Positions 24,545 through 33,412 are shown, counted from the stretch's first letter. The stretch: DNA of 64,000 nucleotides from an uncultured Alphaproteobacteria bacterium (GCA_934270475.1 CAKQPS010000004.1:89533-153532); one strand, 5' to 3'. The notes: generated by a model from the sequence alone, not told the origin. A program made the numbers and translations.

Positions 24545-25650
24545 CGTGCAAGTCCTCCGTTATTGCTTAAACCACCGGTCATAGAAGAAAAATCAAGCGG
24601 TGTAAAACCATAGTGTTTGAGCCACCGAACATCAGATTCAAAGAATGTGCGCAAATCAGGAATACCATATTTCAGCATAGCCAAACGGTCAATTCCCAAA
24701 CCAAAAGCAAAACCTTGATATTCGTCAGGGTCAATTCCGCCGGCTTTCAAAACATTCGGGTGTACCATACCGCAACCCAGAACTTCAAGCCAATCTGTCC
24801 CCGCGCCAATTTTCAGCTCGTTTTTAGTTTTCAGACAACCGATGTCCATTTCTGCCGAAGGTTCGGTAAACGGAAAATATGACGGACGATAGCGCACCGG
24901 CAAATCGTCCAGTTCAAAAAAGGCTTTCATAAAGTCATACAAGCAGCCTTTAAGATGCGCCATTGTGATGTTTTTATCAATCACCAAACCCTCAACCTGA
25001 TGAAACATCGGAGTGTGAGTAGCGTCATAGTCCGAGCGATATGTGCGCCCCGGAGCAATAATGCGGATTGGCGGCTGCTGTTTTTCCATAGTGCGGATTT
25101 GCATTCCCGATGTGTGAGTACGGATAACATATGCGGTGTCCATATCAAACGGTTCCTCAGGGTTGCTGCTGAGGTAGAATGTATCCTGCATTTGGCGTGC
25201 CGGATGGTTTGCCGGCATATTCAAAGCGTTAAAGTTATGGAATTGGTCTTCAATATCCGGACCGTTAGCCACATCAAATCCCATTTCGCCGAAAATAGCG
25301 ACAACTTCTTCATAAATTTTTGATACAGGGTGAATGCGTCCTTGAGTTTCGGGACGAACCGGCAAAGTAACATCAATGGTTTCACTTGCCAATTTTTCAT
25401 TCAAGGCTTTTTCTTCCAACACGGATTTTTGTTCTGTAATCGCGGCGTCAATTTCGTTTTTGATAACGTTCAAAGCCTTGCCGGCGGCAATTTTTTCTTC
25501 CAGCGGCAAAGCGCCTAAGCCTTTCATTTGTTCGGTCAGCTTACCTTTTTTACCCAAAACGGCCACGCGGATTTCATCTAATTCTTTCAAATTCGCAGCC
25601 GCCCTGATTTTTGTCAGGGTATCGTTTTTTAATTCTTCTAAATTTTCCAT
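24541..25650 (-). CDS. pheS: Phenylalanyl-tRNA synthetase alpha subunit
   Basis: The 369-residue catalytic subunit has an N-terminal coiled coil (residues 1-85) and the class II core with motif 2 (APGRTYRSDYDATHTPMFHQVEG) and motif 3 (GFAFGLGIDRLAMLKYGI). The start at 25650 (MENLEELKN) is preceded by AAGG at nine bases. A longer in-frame extension exists but runs through the terminator-like hairpin upstream and is not coding. The stop overlaps pheT. Confidence 0.97.
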   Translation of the reverse strand: MENLEELKNDTLTKIRAAANLKELDEIRVAVLGKKGKLTEQMKGLGALPLEEKIAAGKALNVIKNEIDAAITEQKSVLEEKALNEKLASETIDVTLPVRPETQGRIHPVSKIYEEVVAIFGEMGFDVANGPDIEDQFHNFNALNMPANHPARQMQDTFYLSSNPEEPFDMDTAYVIRTHTSGMQIRTMEKQQPPIRIIAPGRTYRSDYDATHTPMFHQVEGLVIDKNITMAHLKGCLYDFMKAFFELDDLPVRYRPSYFPFTEPSAEMDIGCLKTKNELKIGAGTDWLEVLGCGMVHPNVLKAGGIDPDEYQGFAFGLGIDRLAMLKYGIPDLRTFFESDVRWLKHYGFTPLDFSSMTGGLSNNGGLAR

Positions 25651-25676
25651 TATTTGCAACCTTAGTTTTTTAAACA

Positions 25677-25723
25677 TAAAAAAGAGTCCGCCTCGGGACT
25701 GCCCTTTAGCCAACTCTTTTTTA
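25677..25723 (-). promoter_or_regulatory. Terminator or attenuator hairpin between rplT and pheS
   Basis: On the minus strand AAAAAAGAGT and ACTCTTTTTT enclose a smaller GGGCAGTCCC hairpin and a GGC/GCGG region, followed by the T-run. It stands 23 bases after the rplT stop and 27 before pheS, so it could end rpmI-rplT transcripts or attenuate pheST. No Phe-rich leader peptide is visible, so an amino-acid attenuator is not established. Confidence 0.5.
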
Positions 25724-25745
25724 TTCTTTTTACTTTGTATCTATT

Positions 25746-26105
25746 TTATTTCTTAAGAGCCGCTTTGGCAGTTTCTACCAACTTAGCAAATGCTTGGGGC
25801 TCCTTCAAAGCGATATCAGCAAGAACTTTACGATCAAGTTCAACACCGGCTTTAATCAGCCCGCTGATAAATCGAGAATAAGTCATATCATGGATACGTG
25901 TAGCAGCGTTGATACGTTGAATCCACAAAGAGCGGAAACTTCTTTTCTTTGCTTTTCTGTCACGGTAAGCATATTGCAAACCTTTTTCAACTTTTTCAAC
26001 AGCAACTCTGAATACATTTTTATTACGACCTCTATAACCTTTAGCCATATCCAAAATTTTTTTATGGCGGGCATGAGCCGTTAAACCTCTTTTAACACGA
26101 GACAT
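25746..26105 (-). CDS. rplT: Ribosomal protein bL20
   Basis: The 119-residue basic protein begins MSRVKRGLTAHARHKKILDMAKGYRGR, the canonical bL20 N-terminus, and includes LWIQRINAA and the TYSRFISGL segment. It assembles early on 23S rRNA. It follows rpmI by 13 bases in the normal order. infC, the usual first gene of this operon, is absent from the window. Confidence 0.98.
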   Translation of the reverse strand: MSRVKRGLTAHARHKKILDMAKGYRGRNKNVFRVAVEKVEKGLQYAYRDRKAKKRSFRSLWIQRINAATRIHDMTYSRFISGLIKAGVELDRKVLADIALKEPQAFAKLVETAKAALKK

Positions 26106-26118
26106 ATCCTATCCTCCC

Positions 26119-26313
26119 CTAAATAAACGGTAAAAACTTTTTAACAAACTTGTTGGCAGCTGCAATAATAACAGAGCCGCGAGCCTGTCTTTTCATTTTC
26201 TTTGGTTTGTTGAAGAGAAGGTGTCTCTTGAACGAATGGTTTCTTTTCAATTTGCCGGTGCCGGTAACGCCGAAACGCTTAGCAGCGGCTCTTTTAGTTT
26301 TCAATTTAGGCAT
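26119..26313 (-). CDS. rpmI: Ribosomal protein bL35
   Basis: The 64-residue protein starts MPKLKTKRAAAKRF at 26313, with AAAGGG upstream. The longer reading frame adds 25 residues unlike bL35 and is rejected. The C-terminal QARG...KKFLPF tail is usual. It leads the rpmI-rplT pair with its own promoter. Confidence 0.97.
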   Translation of the reverse strand: MPKLKTKRAAAKRFGVTGTGKLKRNHSFKRHLLFNKPKKMKRQARGSVIIAAANKFVKKFLPFI

Positions 26314-26393
26314 TTTATTCCCTTTCAATAAACTGGAATTAAACAACAAGCTGTCAGGCATGCCAATTCGCCCGAACAACTCAGACAAAGAGC

Positions 26394-26422
26394 TTTATAC
26401 CGCAAATAAATTTTAAATTCAA
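26394..26422 (-). promoter_or_regulatory. Promoter candidate for rpmI-rplT
   Basis: On the minus strand TTGAAT and TATAAA are separated by 17 bases. The resulting leader of about 75 bases could carry the bL20 autoregulatory site known in other bacteria, though I cannot identify it. Confidence 0.5.
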
Positions 26423-26454
26423 GTGTTTTCTTTATTTAATCCTACCAAACAACA

Positions 26455-26483
26455 TTGACAAAAATTTTCAAATATTTTATATT
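26455..26483 (+). promoter_or_regulatory. Promoter of the secreted-protein gene at 26556
   Basis: TTGACA (26455-26460) and TATATT (26478-26483) have 17-base spacing, close to the sigma-70 consensus. Confidence 0.6.
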
Positions 26484-26555
26484 AAGTCTATCAATTAATT
26501 ATTATACATAGAGTATCCGGTCAAACAAAGACTCTTTAAACATTCCGGTTTTATT

Positions 26556-27263
26556 ATGATGAGATTATTTTTAGTTATCTTGATGGCTTTTGTGTTTAAT
26601 TCTAACGCTTCGGCTCAAATCAGGTTCTATAGAATGTCAAACATAGATATAACTCAAGAAAAATATTTGTTCGGTGATGATGAAATACGTCTGACCGCAA
26701 GTGGCAAAAGATATGATAGCTACACAATTGTTGCCAACTACACCATTTATAGGACTTTAAAAAATGTATCTATAGAAGATTATCGCTCTTACGAGCAAAC
26801 TTACATTGGCAAAAATGCAAAATTCCCTCTACAAGAATACGCAAAAGGGCAATTATTGTATTCAGACGGTAAAGTTTGCGAAATTGTCAACAAGCGCGAA
26901 CGCACACTTTTAAAGATAAAAGATGTTAAGTTATGTGCTGTTTATGAAGATTATTCTATTAGTCAGGGACTTAACTGGACCAACACTCAGTTTGAGAGTA
27001 ATATAGCCCCTAACTGGTGTCAACTGTCTGAGTGGGAAACCGCGTATAGTCGCTTCAAACATAATATTGGAAAATATGAAAAGAATATTGTCTTTGGAAG
27101 TTATGGCACAAAAGCAACTATTTCCGTTTTGGAAGTAACTTTTACCAATGGACACAAAGTCAGATTACATATTTATAATGACCCTAAATGGGCTAATGCC
27201 CAACCTGGTATGTTGGTTGAGCGTTTCAAAGTTCGTCAGATAACAGTCTATAAACTTAAATAG
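26556..27263 (+). CDS. Unknown exported protein
   Basis: The 235-residue protein has a signal peptide (MMRLFLVILMAFVFNSNASA, cleavage after about residue 20). The mature part is polar, with many Tyr and Lys, probably beta-rich, and three Cys near residues 109, 127 and 154. No known domain is recognised. It has its own near-consensus promoter and a strong terminator. No Shine-Dalgarno sequence is visible before the ATG; a second ATG follows immediately. Confidence 0.78.
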   Translation: MMRLFLVILMAFVFNSNASAQIRFYRMSNIDITQEKYLFGDDEIRLTASGKRYDSYTIVANYTIYRTLKNVSIEDYRSYEQTYIGKNAKFPLQEYAKGQLLYSDGKVCEIVNKRERTLLKIKDVKLCAVYEDYSISQGLNWTNTQFESNIAPNWCQLSEWETAYSRFKHNIGKYEKNIVFGSYGTKATISVLEVTFTNGHKVRLHIYNDPKWANAQPGMLVERFKVRQITVYKLK

Positions 27264-27269
27264 ACACCT

Positions 27270-27300
27270 AAAAAGCCTCACTATGATAGTGAGGCTTTTT
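27270..27300 (+). terminator. Intrinsic terminator of the 26556 gene
   Basis: AAAAAGCCTCACTAT pairs perfectly with ATAGTGAGGCTTTTT around a one-base centre, giving a strong bidirectional terminator. Confidence 0.9.
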
Positions 27301-27428
27301 GCTTTACAACATAAATATTTCACACTTTTCTCCGGTAAAAAAAAATGCAATTCCATATCTCAAGCACTCTTGACACAAAAAATTTATTTACGTAAAAATC
27401 ATTAGTATAAAACAAAAAAGGAAAAGCA

Positions 27429-27638
27429 ATGCACACACAATCTGTTACTTTAGACTATCTGCCGCAATATGAAGCTTACGGCATCAGCGATGAAAAAATA
27501 AACGTATTTGAAAAACAAAACATAATTCCTTTAATTTCTTTAGCTTCTCAGGATATTGAGCAACTTGCCTCCGCACCAAATACTTTTCCGTTTCTTACAA
27601 AGTTTTCAGCTCCGCATTTTATACATTTTGTCATATAA
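27429..27638 (+). CDS. Possible 69-residue protein
   Basis: A short open frame starts with a good ribosome site (AAAAGGAAAAGC before ATG). The product has no recognised motif and no signal peptide; the end is Phe/His/Pro-rich. A TTGACA lies at 27370-27375, without a good -10 box. It could be a genuine small protein or a decayed fragment. Confidence 0.4.
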   Translation: MHTQSVTLDYLPQYEAYGISDEKINVFEKQNIIPLISLASQDIEQLASAPNTFPFLTKFSAPHFIHFVI

Positions 27639-27810
27639 ATTTATCCTTTTTCATATACAATATAATCTAAAAAATTATATAAATCATTAAAAAAGTTACA
27701 CTATTTATTTTTCAATGACTGAATTTTTCTTAAATCAAGCCGCAATTCTTAAATATTATTTTAACATTTTAGCGATATGCTGGCAAAAAATGGCTTTATA
27801 CAGAGGAAAA

Positions 27811-28482
27811 ATGACTAAGTTTTATAAAATATGCGCCTTAATCGCCGGTATTGTCGCTTTAACATCTTGCGTTGAGTTAATGGAAGACCCGAAACCTCGC
27901 CCGCGGATAAAAAAACAGGTGGCGGCTCAAGTTGAAACACCGGCGCCGCAACAGACCAAAGACCCGTTTGAATATACGCCGCCGCAGCCGAGTGAATTGG
28001 CTTATACCCAATCTGTCGGCTATTATAACGACGGCTACGGCGATTACGCTTATGACGTTTATCCGAATTGCGGCGAAGAAACCATGGTTGTGGTTTATGA
28101 CGACGCCGGAGCCTATCAGGTTCCGGGTTGCGTAATGGAAGAAAATGAACAACCGGCGGCAATTCAGCCGGAAAATGAGGCTAAGACTCAGTCTGAAGAT
28201 GAAGAAGAAATAAATCCTGATGATATTGAAGGCGAATTTCCAAGCGTAGAAAATAACAAATACCATAAAAAACAAATTGTTATGCAAAATTTGCAAACTC
28301 GGGTTATTGCTTATTGCCGTGGCGATGACGATGCCATGGAAGAATGTGTAAAACGGCTTGAATGTGCCGGCTATACCCAGCTTAGAAATGTTCCGACCCT
28401 GCCGGCAAAATATGACTTGCTGCGCAAAGGCTCCTATCCGACACGCCGTTGGAGAGAGGGCGAAAACGTCCCGAGATGGTAG
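27811..28482 (+). CDS. Unknown acidic lipoprotein upstream of comM
   Basis: The 223-residue protein has a signal peptide with lipobox (ALTSC, Cys18). Next come a Pro/Gln-rich linker, a Tyr/Gly/Asp-rich segment (NDGYGDYAYDVYP) and a strongly acidic stretch (about 125-150). The C-terminal domain contains two Cys (CVKRLECAGYTQL). The start at 27811 has GAGGAAAA upstream; the frame is open further 5' but lacks a signal there. It ends nine bases before comM and may share its transcript. The family is unknown. Confidence 0.75.
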   Translation: MTKFYKICALIAGIVALTSCVELMEDPKPRPRIKKQVAAQVETPAPQQTKDPFEYTPPQPSELAYTQSVGYYNDGYGDYAYDVYPNCGEETMVVVYDDAGAYQVPGCVMEENEQPAAIQPENEAKTQSEDEEEINPDDIEGEFPSVENNKYHKKQIVMQNLQTRVIAYCRGDDDAMEECVKRLECAGYTQLRNVPTLPAKYDLLRKGSYPTRRWREGENVPRW

Positions 28483-28491
28483 GAGAATTGA

Positions 28492-30015
28492 ATGCAGGCG
28501 CACGTTAACACCATAGCCTTTAACGGATTAGATACGCTGGATGTGGATTTGCAGCTGCAAATCTCTTCCGGCATTCCGGCTTTTAATATTGTTGGTTTGC
28601 CGGATAAAACCATTGCCGAAAGCAAAGAGCGCGTGCGTGCGGCGCTGACTTCCATCGGTATGGAACTGCCTGCCAAGCGTATAATCATCAATTTAGCTCC
28701 TGCGGATTTATTAAAAGAAGGCTCTCATTTTGACTTGCCGATAGCCTTAGCGATTTTAGCCGGTTTAGGCATTGTCCCAGCCGACGAAATAAACGGGTAT
28801 ATTGTTATCGGTGAACTTGGGCTTGACGGTGCAATTATGCCGGTAAACGGTGTTTTGCCCGTGGCGATACATGCCAACCGCCGGCATAAAGGCTTGGTTT
28901 GCCCGGAAACAGAGGGCAGCGAGGCAGTTTGGTCGGGGCTAAAAGATATTGTCGCCGCGCCGAGCCTGCTTTCGTTAATAAACCATTTTAAAGGCGTGCA
29001 GCAGCTGCCAAAACCTGTGGCACGGCAAAAGAAAAGTAAAACTTCCACTCTTGATATGTCTGATGTCAAAGGACAAGAAACAGCTAAACGGGCTTTGGAA
29101 ATTGCCGCTGCCGGCGCGCATAATATGCTGATGGTCGGCACTCCCGGAGCCGGAAAGTCTATGCTGGCTTCCCGCCTGACCACAATTTTGCCGCCGCTCA
29201 CCACCGAAGAAGCCTTGGAAACCTGTATGATTCATTCCATTGCCGGCGAGCTGAAAAACGGCGAAATCAGTTTTGAACGTCCCTACCGCGACCCGCACCA
29301 CAACGCCTCTACTCCGGCGCTTATCGGCGGCGGGCGCAAGGGCGTTCCGGGGGAAATTTCTTTGGCACATAACGGCGTGTTGTTTTTAGACGAGCTGCCG
29401 GAATTTAACCGTGCCACTTTGGAAGCTCTGCGTCAGCCGATTGAAACAGGTTATGTCAGCATTTCCCGCGTTAACTGCCATACGCAGTATCCGGCGAATT
29501 TTCAGCTGATTGCGGCGATGAACCCTTGCCGCTGCGGCTATTTGGGCTGCCAAGGTCAGGAATGTTCGCGCGCTCCGAAATGCGCAGAAGAGTATCAGTC
29601 ACGGATTTCCGGTCCGTTAATGGATAGGTTTGATATACATATTCAGGTGCCGCCGGTCAGCCCGTGGGAAATGTCCGAAGTCAAAAAAGGCGAAAGCTCG
29701 GCAACTATCCGCGAAAGAGTGATTGCCGCCCGCAAAATTCAGGAAGAGCGTTTCAAAAAGCTTGGTTACCCGACTTTGCACACCAATTCGCAGCTGAAAG
29801 GCGATTTGCTGGAAGATGTAACCAAACTTGACGCTGAAACGCAAAAAATGCTGATTGCTTTTGCTGACAAAATGAAAATGTCGGCACGAGCATATCACCG
29901 AACTTTAAAACTTGCCCGCACCATTGCGGACTTGCAAAATGAACAAAAAGTGTCTAAAGTACACGTAGCTGAGGCATTGTCATATCGCTATGTCATGCCG
30001 TCTAAACAGGTATAG
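28492..30015 (+). CDS. comM: ComM/YifB family Mg-chelatase-like AAA+ ATPase
   Basis: The 507-residue protein has the N-terminal ChlI-like domain (MQAHVNTIAFNGLD ... VGLPDKTIAESKERVRAAL), the AAA+ core with Walker A GTPGAGKS and Walker B LFLDELPEF, and the C-terminal Mg-chelatase domain with four cysteines (CRCGYLGC and following). ComM promotes branch migration during integration of transforming DNA, so this hints at natural competence, for which the pilin-like genes nearby may also be relevant. AGGAGAATTG precedes the ATG. Confidence 0.95.
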   Translation: MQAHVNTIAFNGLDTLDVDLQLQISSGIPAFNIVGLPDKTIAESKERVRAALTSIGMELPAKRIIINLAPADLLKEGSHFDLPIALAILAGLGIVPADEINGYIVIGELGLDGAIMPVNGVLPVAIHANRRHKGLVCPETEGSEAVWSGLKDIVAAPSLLSLINHFKGVQQLPKPVARQKKSKTSTLDMSDVKGQETAKRALEIAAAGAHNMLMVGTPGAGKSMLASRLTTILPPLTTEEALETCMIHSIAGELKNGEISFERPYRDPHHNASTPALIGGGRKGVPGEISLAHNGVLFLDELPEFNRATLEALRQPIETGYVSISRVNCHTQYPANFQLIAAMNPCRCGYLGCQGQECSRAPKCAEEYQSRISGPLMDRFDIHIQVPPVSPWEMSEVKKGESSATIRERVIAARKIQEERFKKLGYPTLHTNSQLKGDLLEDVTKLDAETQKMLIAFADKMKMSARAYHRTLKLARTIADLQNEQKVSKVHVAEALSYRYVMPSKQV

Positions 30016-30027
30016 GAGAACAAACTT

Positions 30028-32166
30028 ATGAAAAAATCTCGCAAAATAGCATATATATTTGCCGCAACCGCTGGAATCAGTCTGCTAAGCGCCGCGGCAA
30101 TCGCTGCCGGTTACGGAAACGGAGTTTCTTCGGTCAGCGCCCCGCAAAATGACAGGGACGGCAGTTTGTTCCCCGGAGGTGCCTGCACCAACTGCGACAC
30201 TAAAGACAAAGACGGAAGTTTATTTCCGGGCGGACCTTGCGTTTCTTGCACCAAAGACGGCAGCTTATTCCCTGGACCTTGCAAAAAATGCGCCGAACGC
30301 CAGCCGGAAAGAATAAAAATCAAAAACTATGTTCCATATACGCCGGTTGTTTATGACGCTGTGGCTCGCAACTGCTGCCAAATGGCTCCGCTATCATTGG
30401 CGCATGTAGATTTCCGCATCAAAAACAACGGCGACGAACCATATCGCACCAAGCTTGGCAACTACCGCTTCCGTATTTTCGGCTGCCGCCGCTTTGATAA
30501 AGAAGCCATGCTGAACAAAGGACGCGTTTTGGAAAAGAACATTGCCTTTAATTCGGTGTTTGAAGATGTGGTCGGCGATTGCTATAAAGTTTTACCAATG
30601 CCGCACGACTTGTGTCTTGACAACGGCACAGCGCAAATTCCGGAATATGTTTTGACGGCGGAAATTACAGATTACTTTATGAACATCTGCGATGAATACA
30701 GCTGGGATAAGTCGCAGAAAAATAACGCCCGCAACGGCTCTTCTGAAATCACCATTGTATGGCGCTTAATGGATTTAACCCAAACCAAAATGTTTTGGAA
30801 AGGCGAAAGCACCGGTTACGGCGAATTGGACGAAGGCGAAGCCAACGGCGAAATTAAGCTGATTGAGCGCGCTTTTGCCGATGCCGCTGGCAACTTGCGC
30901 AATCTGCCTGGATTTGAAGAAAGACTTTCCACCCGTTTAACCGCGCAGGAACTTGCCGAACAGCGTGCGGCTTTGGTTGAAGAAGAACGTGCTTTGAATC
31001 CGGCAAAATGCGGATACCGCCAAGAATATCAGTGCATGACTAACTGCCAAATCGGCAGACCTGGATTTGACCCGATGCAGTGCCAGCCTTGCCAGCCGTG
31101 CATGTGCCCTGGCGCTCAAGCTCCAATGACCATGGTTCCGGCATATGATGACGCCGGTATGGTTACACCTCTGCCAGCCGCAGAAATTGTAGAAGACGGC
31201 GGATATAACGCTTATGGTTGCGCTCCGTGCATGGCAGAACCTGCACCGGAAATTGTCGAAGACGGCGGAGTTATTGAAAACGGCGCGGTTGTTAACGATG
31301 TAATTGAAGAAAGCGGCGACGTTAACAGCACCTATGACATTATCAATTCATGCATAGATGAAAACGGCAACGTTAAGTCAGACGGCATGTGTCAGGTTGT
31401 GGACGACACTTGGGTAGACACCGGCGATGTAAAGGCGCTGGACAAGTTCTGCGTTAACGCCACCGACCCATGCAAGCAGCTGTCGCCGGAAACAATTTAT
31501 CGCCTGCGCTCGTCCATTGTGCAAATAGAAAGCTCTAACGGACGCAAAGGCGCCGGTTTGCTGATTTCTGACCGCTTTATTCTGACTTCGGCAGATTTGG
31601 TTGACCGCAAAGATAACAGCAACGACATCACCACGGTTCGCAATGACAAGCTGAAAGCGCATGCGGTTCGTATCAATCCGGTAAAGAACACTGCTTTGCT
31701 GATGTTGGAAACCAGCACCAAATATACGCCGCTGGCTTTGAACTTGAACTTGCCTGAAGTAGGTCACAACGGCTTTTTAACCTTAGGCTTGCTTGATGTA
31801 AAAGACTTTAAGGACGGCGAAGACTATTTGGAAAACAGCGCCCGTGTTGAAGGCTATCGTTACAGCGAAGCCAAAGGTGCCGAAATTTTGGCTAATACCT
31901 TTGTGCAGAATGTAACTGTCGGCGGAGCGCTTATCTATAAAGACTGCACCATCAACGGCATGGCTCCAAGCGGAGTAAAAACCAACGATGGCTTGGATAT
32001 ATTTATTCCGACCGAAACTGCATTGCGCAGCCTTGGCATCAGCATCTGCGGTCATGAATACACCGAGGAAAGCCCTTGGCAGCAAACAATTTATAAACCG
32101 GTTACTTCACAAATTAAAAATGTGCAGAAAGCACCGGAAGTAATGAAAGAAAAAGACCGTAAATAA
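30028..32166 (+). CDS. Large exported Cys-rich protein with CsgG-like region and dead trypsin-like domain
   Basis: The 712-residue protein has a signal peptide (cleavage near residue 27). Three copies of a motif DGSLFPG-(G)-C-x-x-C follow (residues about 45-85), then a domain at about 105-310 that resembles CsgG-like or lipoprotein-associated folds (IPEYVLTAEITDYFMN). A Cys/Pro/Glu-rich linker with repeated EIVEDGG occupies 330-480. The C-terminal domain (490-690) has trypsin-like strands (GAGLLISDRFILTSADLV) in which the catalytic His is replaced by Asp523. The Asp strand reads NPVKNTALLMLE and the Ser loop reads TVGGALI, so all three catalytic residues are lost. It lies between comM and two pilin-like genes, which suggests a role in a surface or pilus assembly. 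Confidence 0.8.
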   Translation: MKKSRKIAYIFAATAGISLLSAAAIAAGYGNGVSSVSAPQNDRDGSLFPGGACTNCDTKDKDGSLFPGGPCVSCTKDGSLFPGPCKKCAERQPERIKIKNYVPYTPVVYDAVARNCCQMAPLSLAHVDFRIKNNGDEPYRTKLGNYRFRIFGCRRFDKEAMLNKGRVLEKNIAFNSVFEDVVGDCYKVLPMPHDLCLDNGTAQIPEYVLTAEITDYFMNICDEYSWDKSQKNNARNGSSEITIVWRLMDLTQTKMFWKGESTGYGELDEGEANGEIKLIERAFADAAGNLRNLPGFEERLSTRLTAQELAEQRAALVEEERALNPAKCGYRQEYQCMTNCQIGRPGFDPMQCQPCQPCMCPGAQAPMTMVPAYDDAGMVTPLPAAEIVEDGGYNAYGCAPCMAEPAPEIVEDGGVIENGAVVNDVIEESGDVNSTYDIINSCIDENGNVKSDGMCQVVDDTWVDTGDVKALDKFCVNATDPCKQLSPETIYRLRSSIVQIESSNGRKGAGLLISDRFILTSADLVDRKDNSNDITTVRNDKLKAHAVRINPVKNTALLMLETSTKYTPLALNLNLPEVGHNGFLTLGLLDVKDFKDGEDYLENSARVEGYRYSEAKGAEILANTFVQNVTVGGALIYKDCTINGMAPSGVKTNDGLDIFIPTETALRSLGISICGHEYTEESPWQQTIYKPVTSQIKNVQKAPEVMKEKDRK

Positions 32167-32179
32167 TTATAAAAGTCAG

Positions 32180-32216
32180 GAAACAGCTCTGTCTAAGGGC
32201 TGTTTCTTGCTTGTTT
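32180..32216 (+). terminator. Terminator between the exported protein and the pilin genes
   Basis: GAAACAGC (32180-32187) pairs with GCTGTTTC (32199-32206) and is followed by TTGCTTGTTTT. It may be only partial, since the pilin genes follow within 26 bases with no obvious promoter. Confidence 0.6.
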
Positions 32217-32231
32217 TAGAGGGAGAGATAA

Positions 32232-32795
32232 ATGCAGAATATAGTGGAAAAAGGTCGTTCCATGATTGAAATGCTCGGCGTTTTGGCAATCATCGGCGTA
32301 TTATCTGTCGGCGGTTTACGAATTATCGGGCAATTTCAATCTAACTTGAAATCAACACAAATGGTTAATGATGCAGCCGATTTAGCCCGCCAAGCCCGAA
32401 AAATGAGTAGGCAATATGATAATGCTTATAATAGCAGATATGGTTATAATATCTACTTATACAAAAATAACGCCTATCCTAAAGGCTTTACCTTTACCGG
32501 AGAAAAATTTAAAAATGCCGAAGGTGTTATATATTGGATTGATGTCGGCAATGGTTGGTTTTCGATGGAAATTGATAATTTATCTGACGAATATTGCATG
32601 AAACTGGCAACAAACGATTGGGGTACCTCTAAATCCAGCGGAATTGTCGGCGTCATGGTAAACGGAAAAGACGGCAACGGTAAAAGCGGAGATGAATTAA
32701 AAATAACCACGACTACTTTTAATTTGACTACGGCAACAGATATTTGCGATAAAGGAACAAACAATAATATAAGATTAAGATACACAATGTATTGA
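32232..32795 (+). CDS. Type IV pilin-like protein (prepilin signal)
   Basis: The 187-residue protein has a short charged leader and the prepilin motif G8|RSMIEMLGVLAIIG, with glutamate at +5 of the mature protein. The helix that follows (about residues 10-70) is the pilin stalk. The C-terminal globular part carries a Cys pair (EYCMKLATNDWG and TDICDKG), a common disulfide arrangement in pilins, and the segment TNDWGTSKSSGIVGVMV is shared with the next gene. GAGGGAGAGATAA lies upstream of the ATG. It could be a pseudopilin of a secretion system or a pilus subunit. Confidence 0.85.
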   Translation: MQNIVEKGRSMIEMLGVLAIIGVLSVGGLRIIGQFQSNLKSTQMVNDAADLARQARKMSRQYDNAYNSRYGYNIYLYKNNAYPKGFTFTGEKFKNAEGVIYWIDVGNGWFSMEIDNLSDEYCMKLATNDWGTSKSSGIVGVMVNGKDGNGKSGDELKITTTTFNLTTATDICDKGTNNNIRLRYTMY

Positions 32796-32815
32796 ACTAT
32801 TAAAGGAGACAAAAC

Positions 32816-33412
32816 ATGAAAACAAATGAAGACGGTCGGTCAATGATTGAAATGCTGGGCGTGCTCGCCATTATCGGCGTTTTAAGCGTCGGCGGGTTCA
32901 GTCTTGTAACCAAAATGCACAACTCATATGAAGCCAACCAAGTAATCGAAACAGCCGGCGAACTTGCCAGCAGAGCCAGAACCATGGCGCGGGAATATGA
33001 AGAAGATGAAAACAGTAAAAAAGCTTCAATGAACAGTTATCTGTGCAAAGCCAAAGCCGTGCCGGATATTTTCTTGTCTGAAGAATTCGACAACTGCGCG
33101 AATATGGTGGGCGCTAACGGCATCACCTATAATGTGGAATATATCGGCGACAAAGTAAAATATGCAGTGCAAATTGAAGGCGCTACCGAAGAAATGTGCG
33201 TGCAAATTGTCACCACCAACTGGGGCACCCCTGGTTCCAGCGGATTTATGGGCTTGTCCGTGGGCACTGATGTAAAAGCCGTCAACACCGGCACTGCCTC
33301 TGACACCGTTGCCCTTATCGGCAACAAAGACCACCCCGCCCCAATGGGCATTGGTGCAGCTGCAAGCGCTTGCTCGGAAGACGGACTAACCATTAACTTG
33401 TCATTCAGATAA
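32816..33412 (+). CDS. Type IV pilin-like protein, paralogue of the preceding gene
   Basis: The 198-residue protein is related to the previous gene: cleavage G7|RSMIEMLGVLAIIG, similar stalk, then TTNWGTPGSSGFMGLSV aligning with TNDWGTSKSSGIVGVMV. Additional cysteines lie at CKAKAVPDIF, DNCANM, EMCVQI and near the end (SACSEDG). AAAGGAG precedes its ATG, 20 bases after the first pilin. The C-terminal half differs from that of its neighbour while the N-terminal 25 residues are nearly identical. Confidence 0.87.
   Translation: MKTNEDGRSMIEMLGVLAIIGVLSVGGFSLVTKMHNSYEANQVIETAGELASRARTMAREYEEDENSKKASMNSYLCKAKAVPDIFLSEEFDNCANMVGANGITYNVEYIGDKVKYAVQIEGATEEMCVQIVTTNWGTPGSSGFMGLSVGTDVKAVNTGTASDTVALIGNKDHPAPMGIGAAASACSEDGLTINLSFR

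Noticed and set aside
25651..25713. N-terminal extension of pheS through the hairpin
   Set aside because: It would translate the terminator-like hairpin and has no family counterpart; ATG 25650 has a proper ribosome site.
26314..26388. Extended N-terminus of bL35
   Set aside because: bL35 begins at MPKLKT in all relatives I know, and AAAGGG precedes that ATG.
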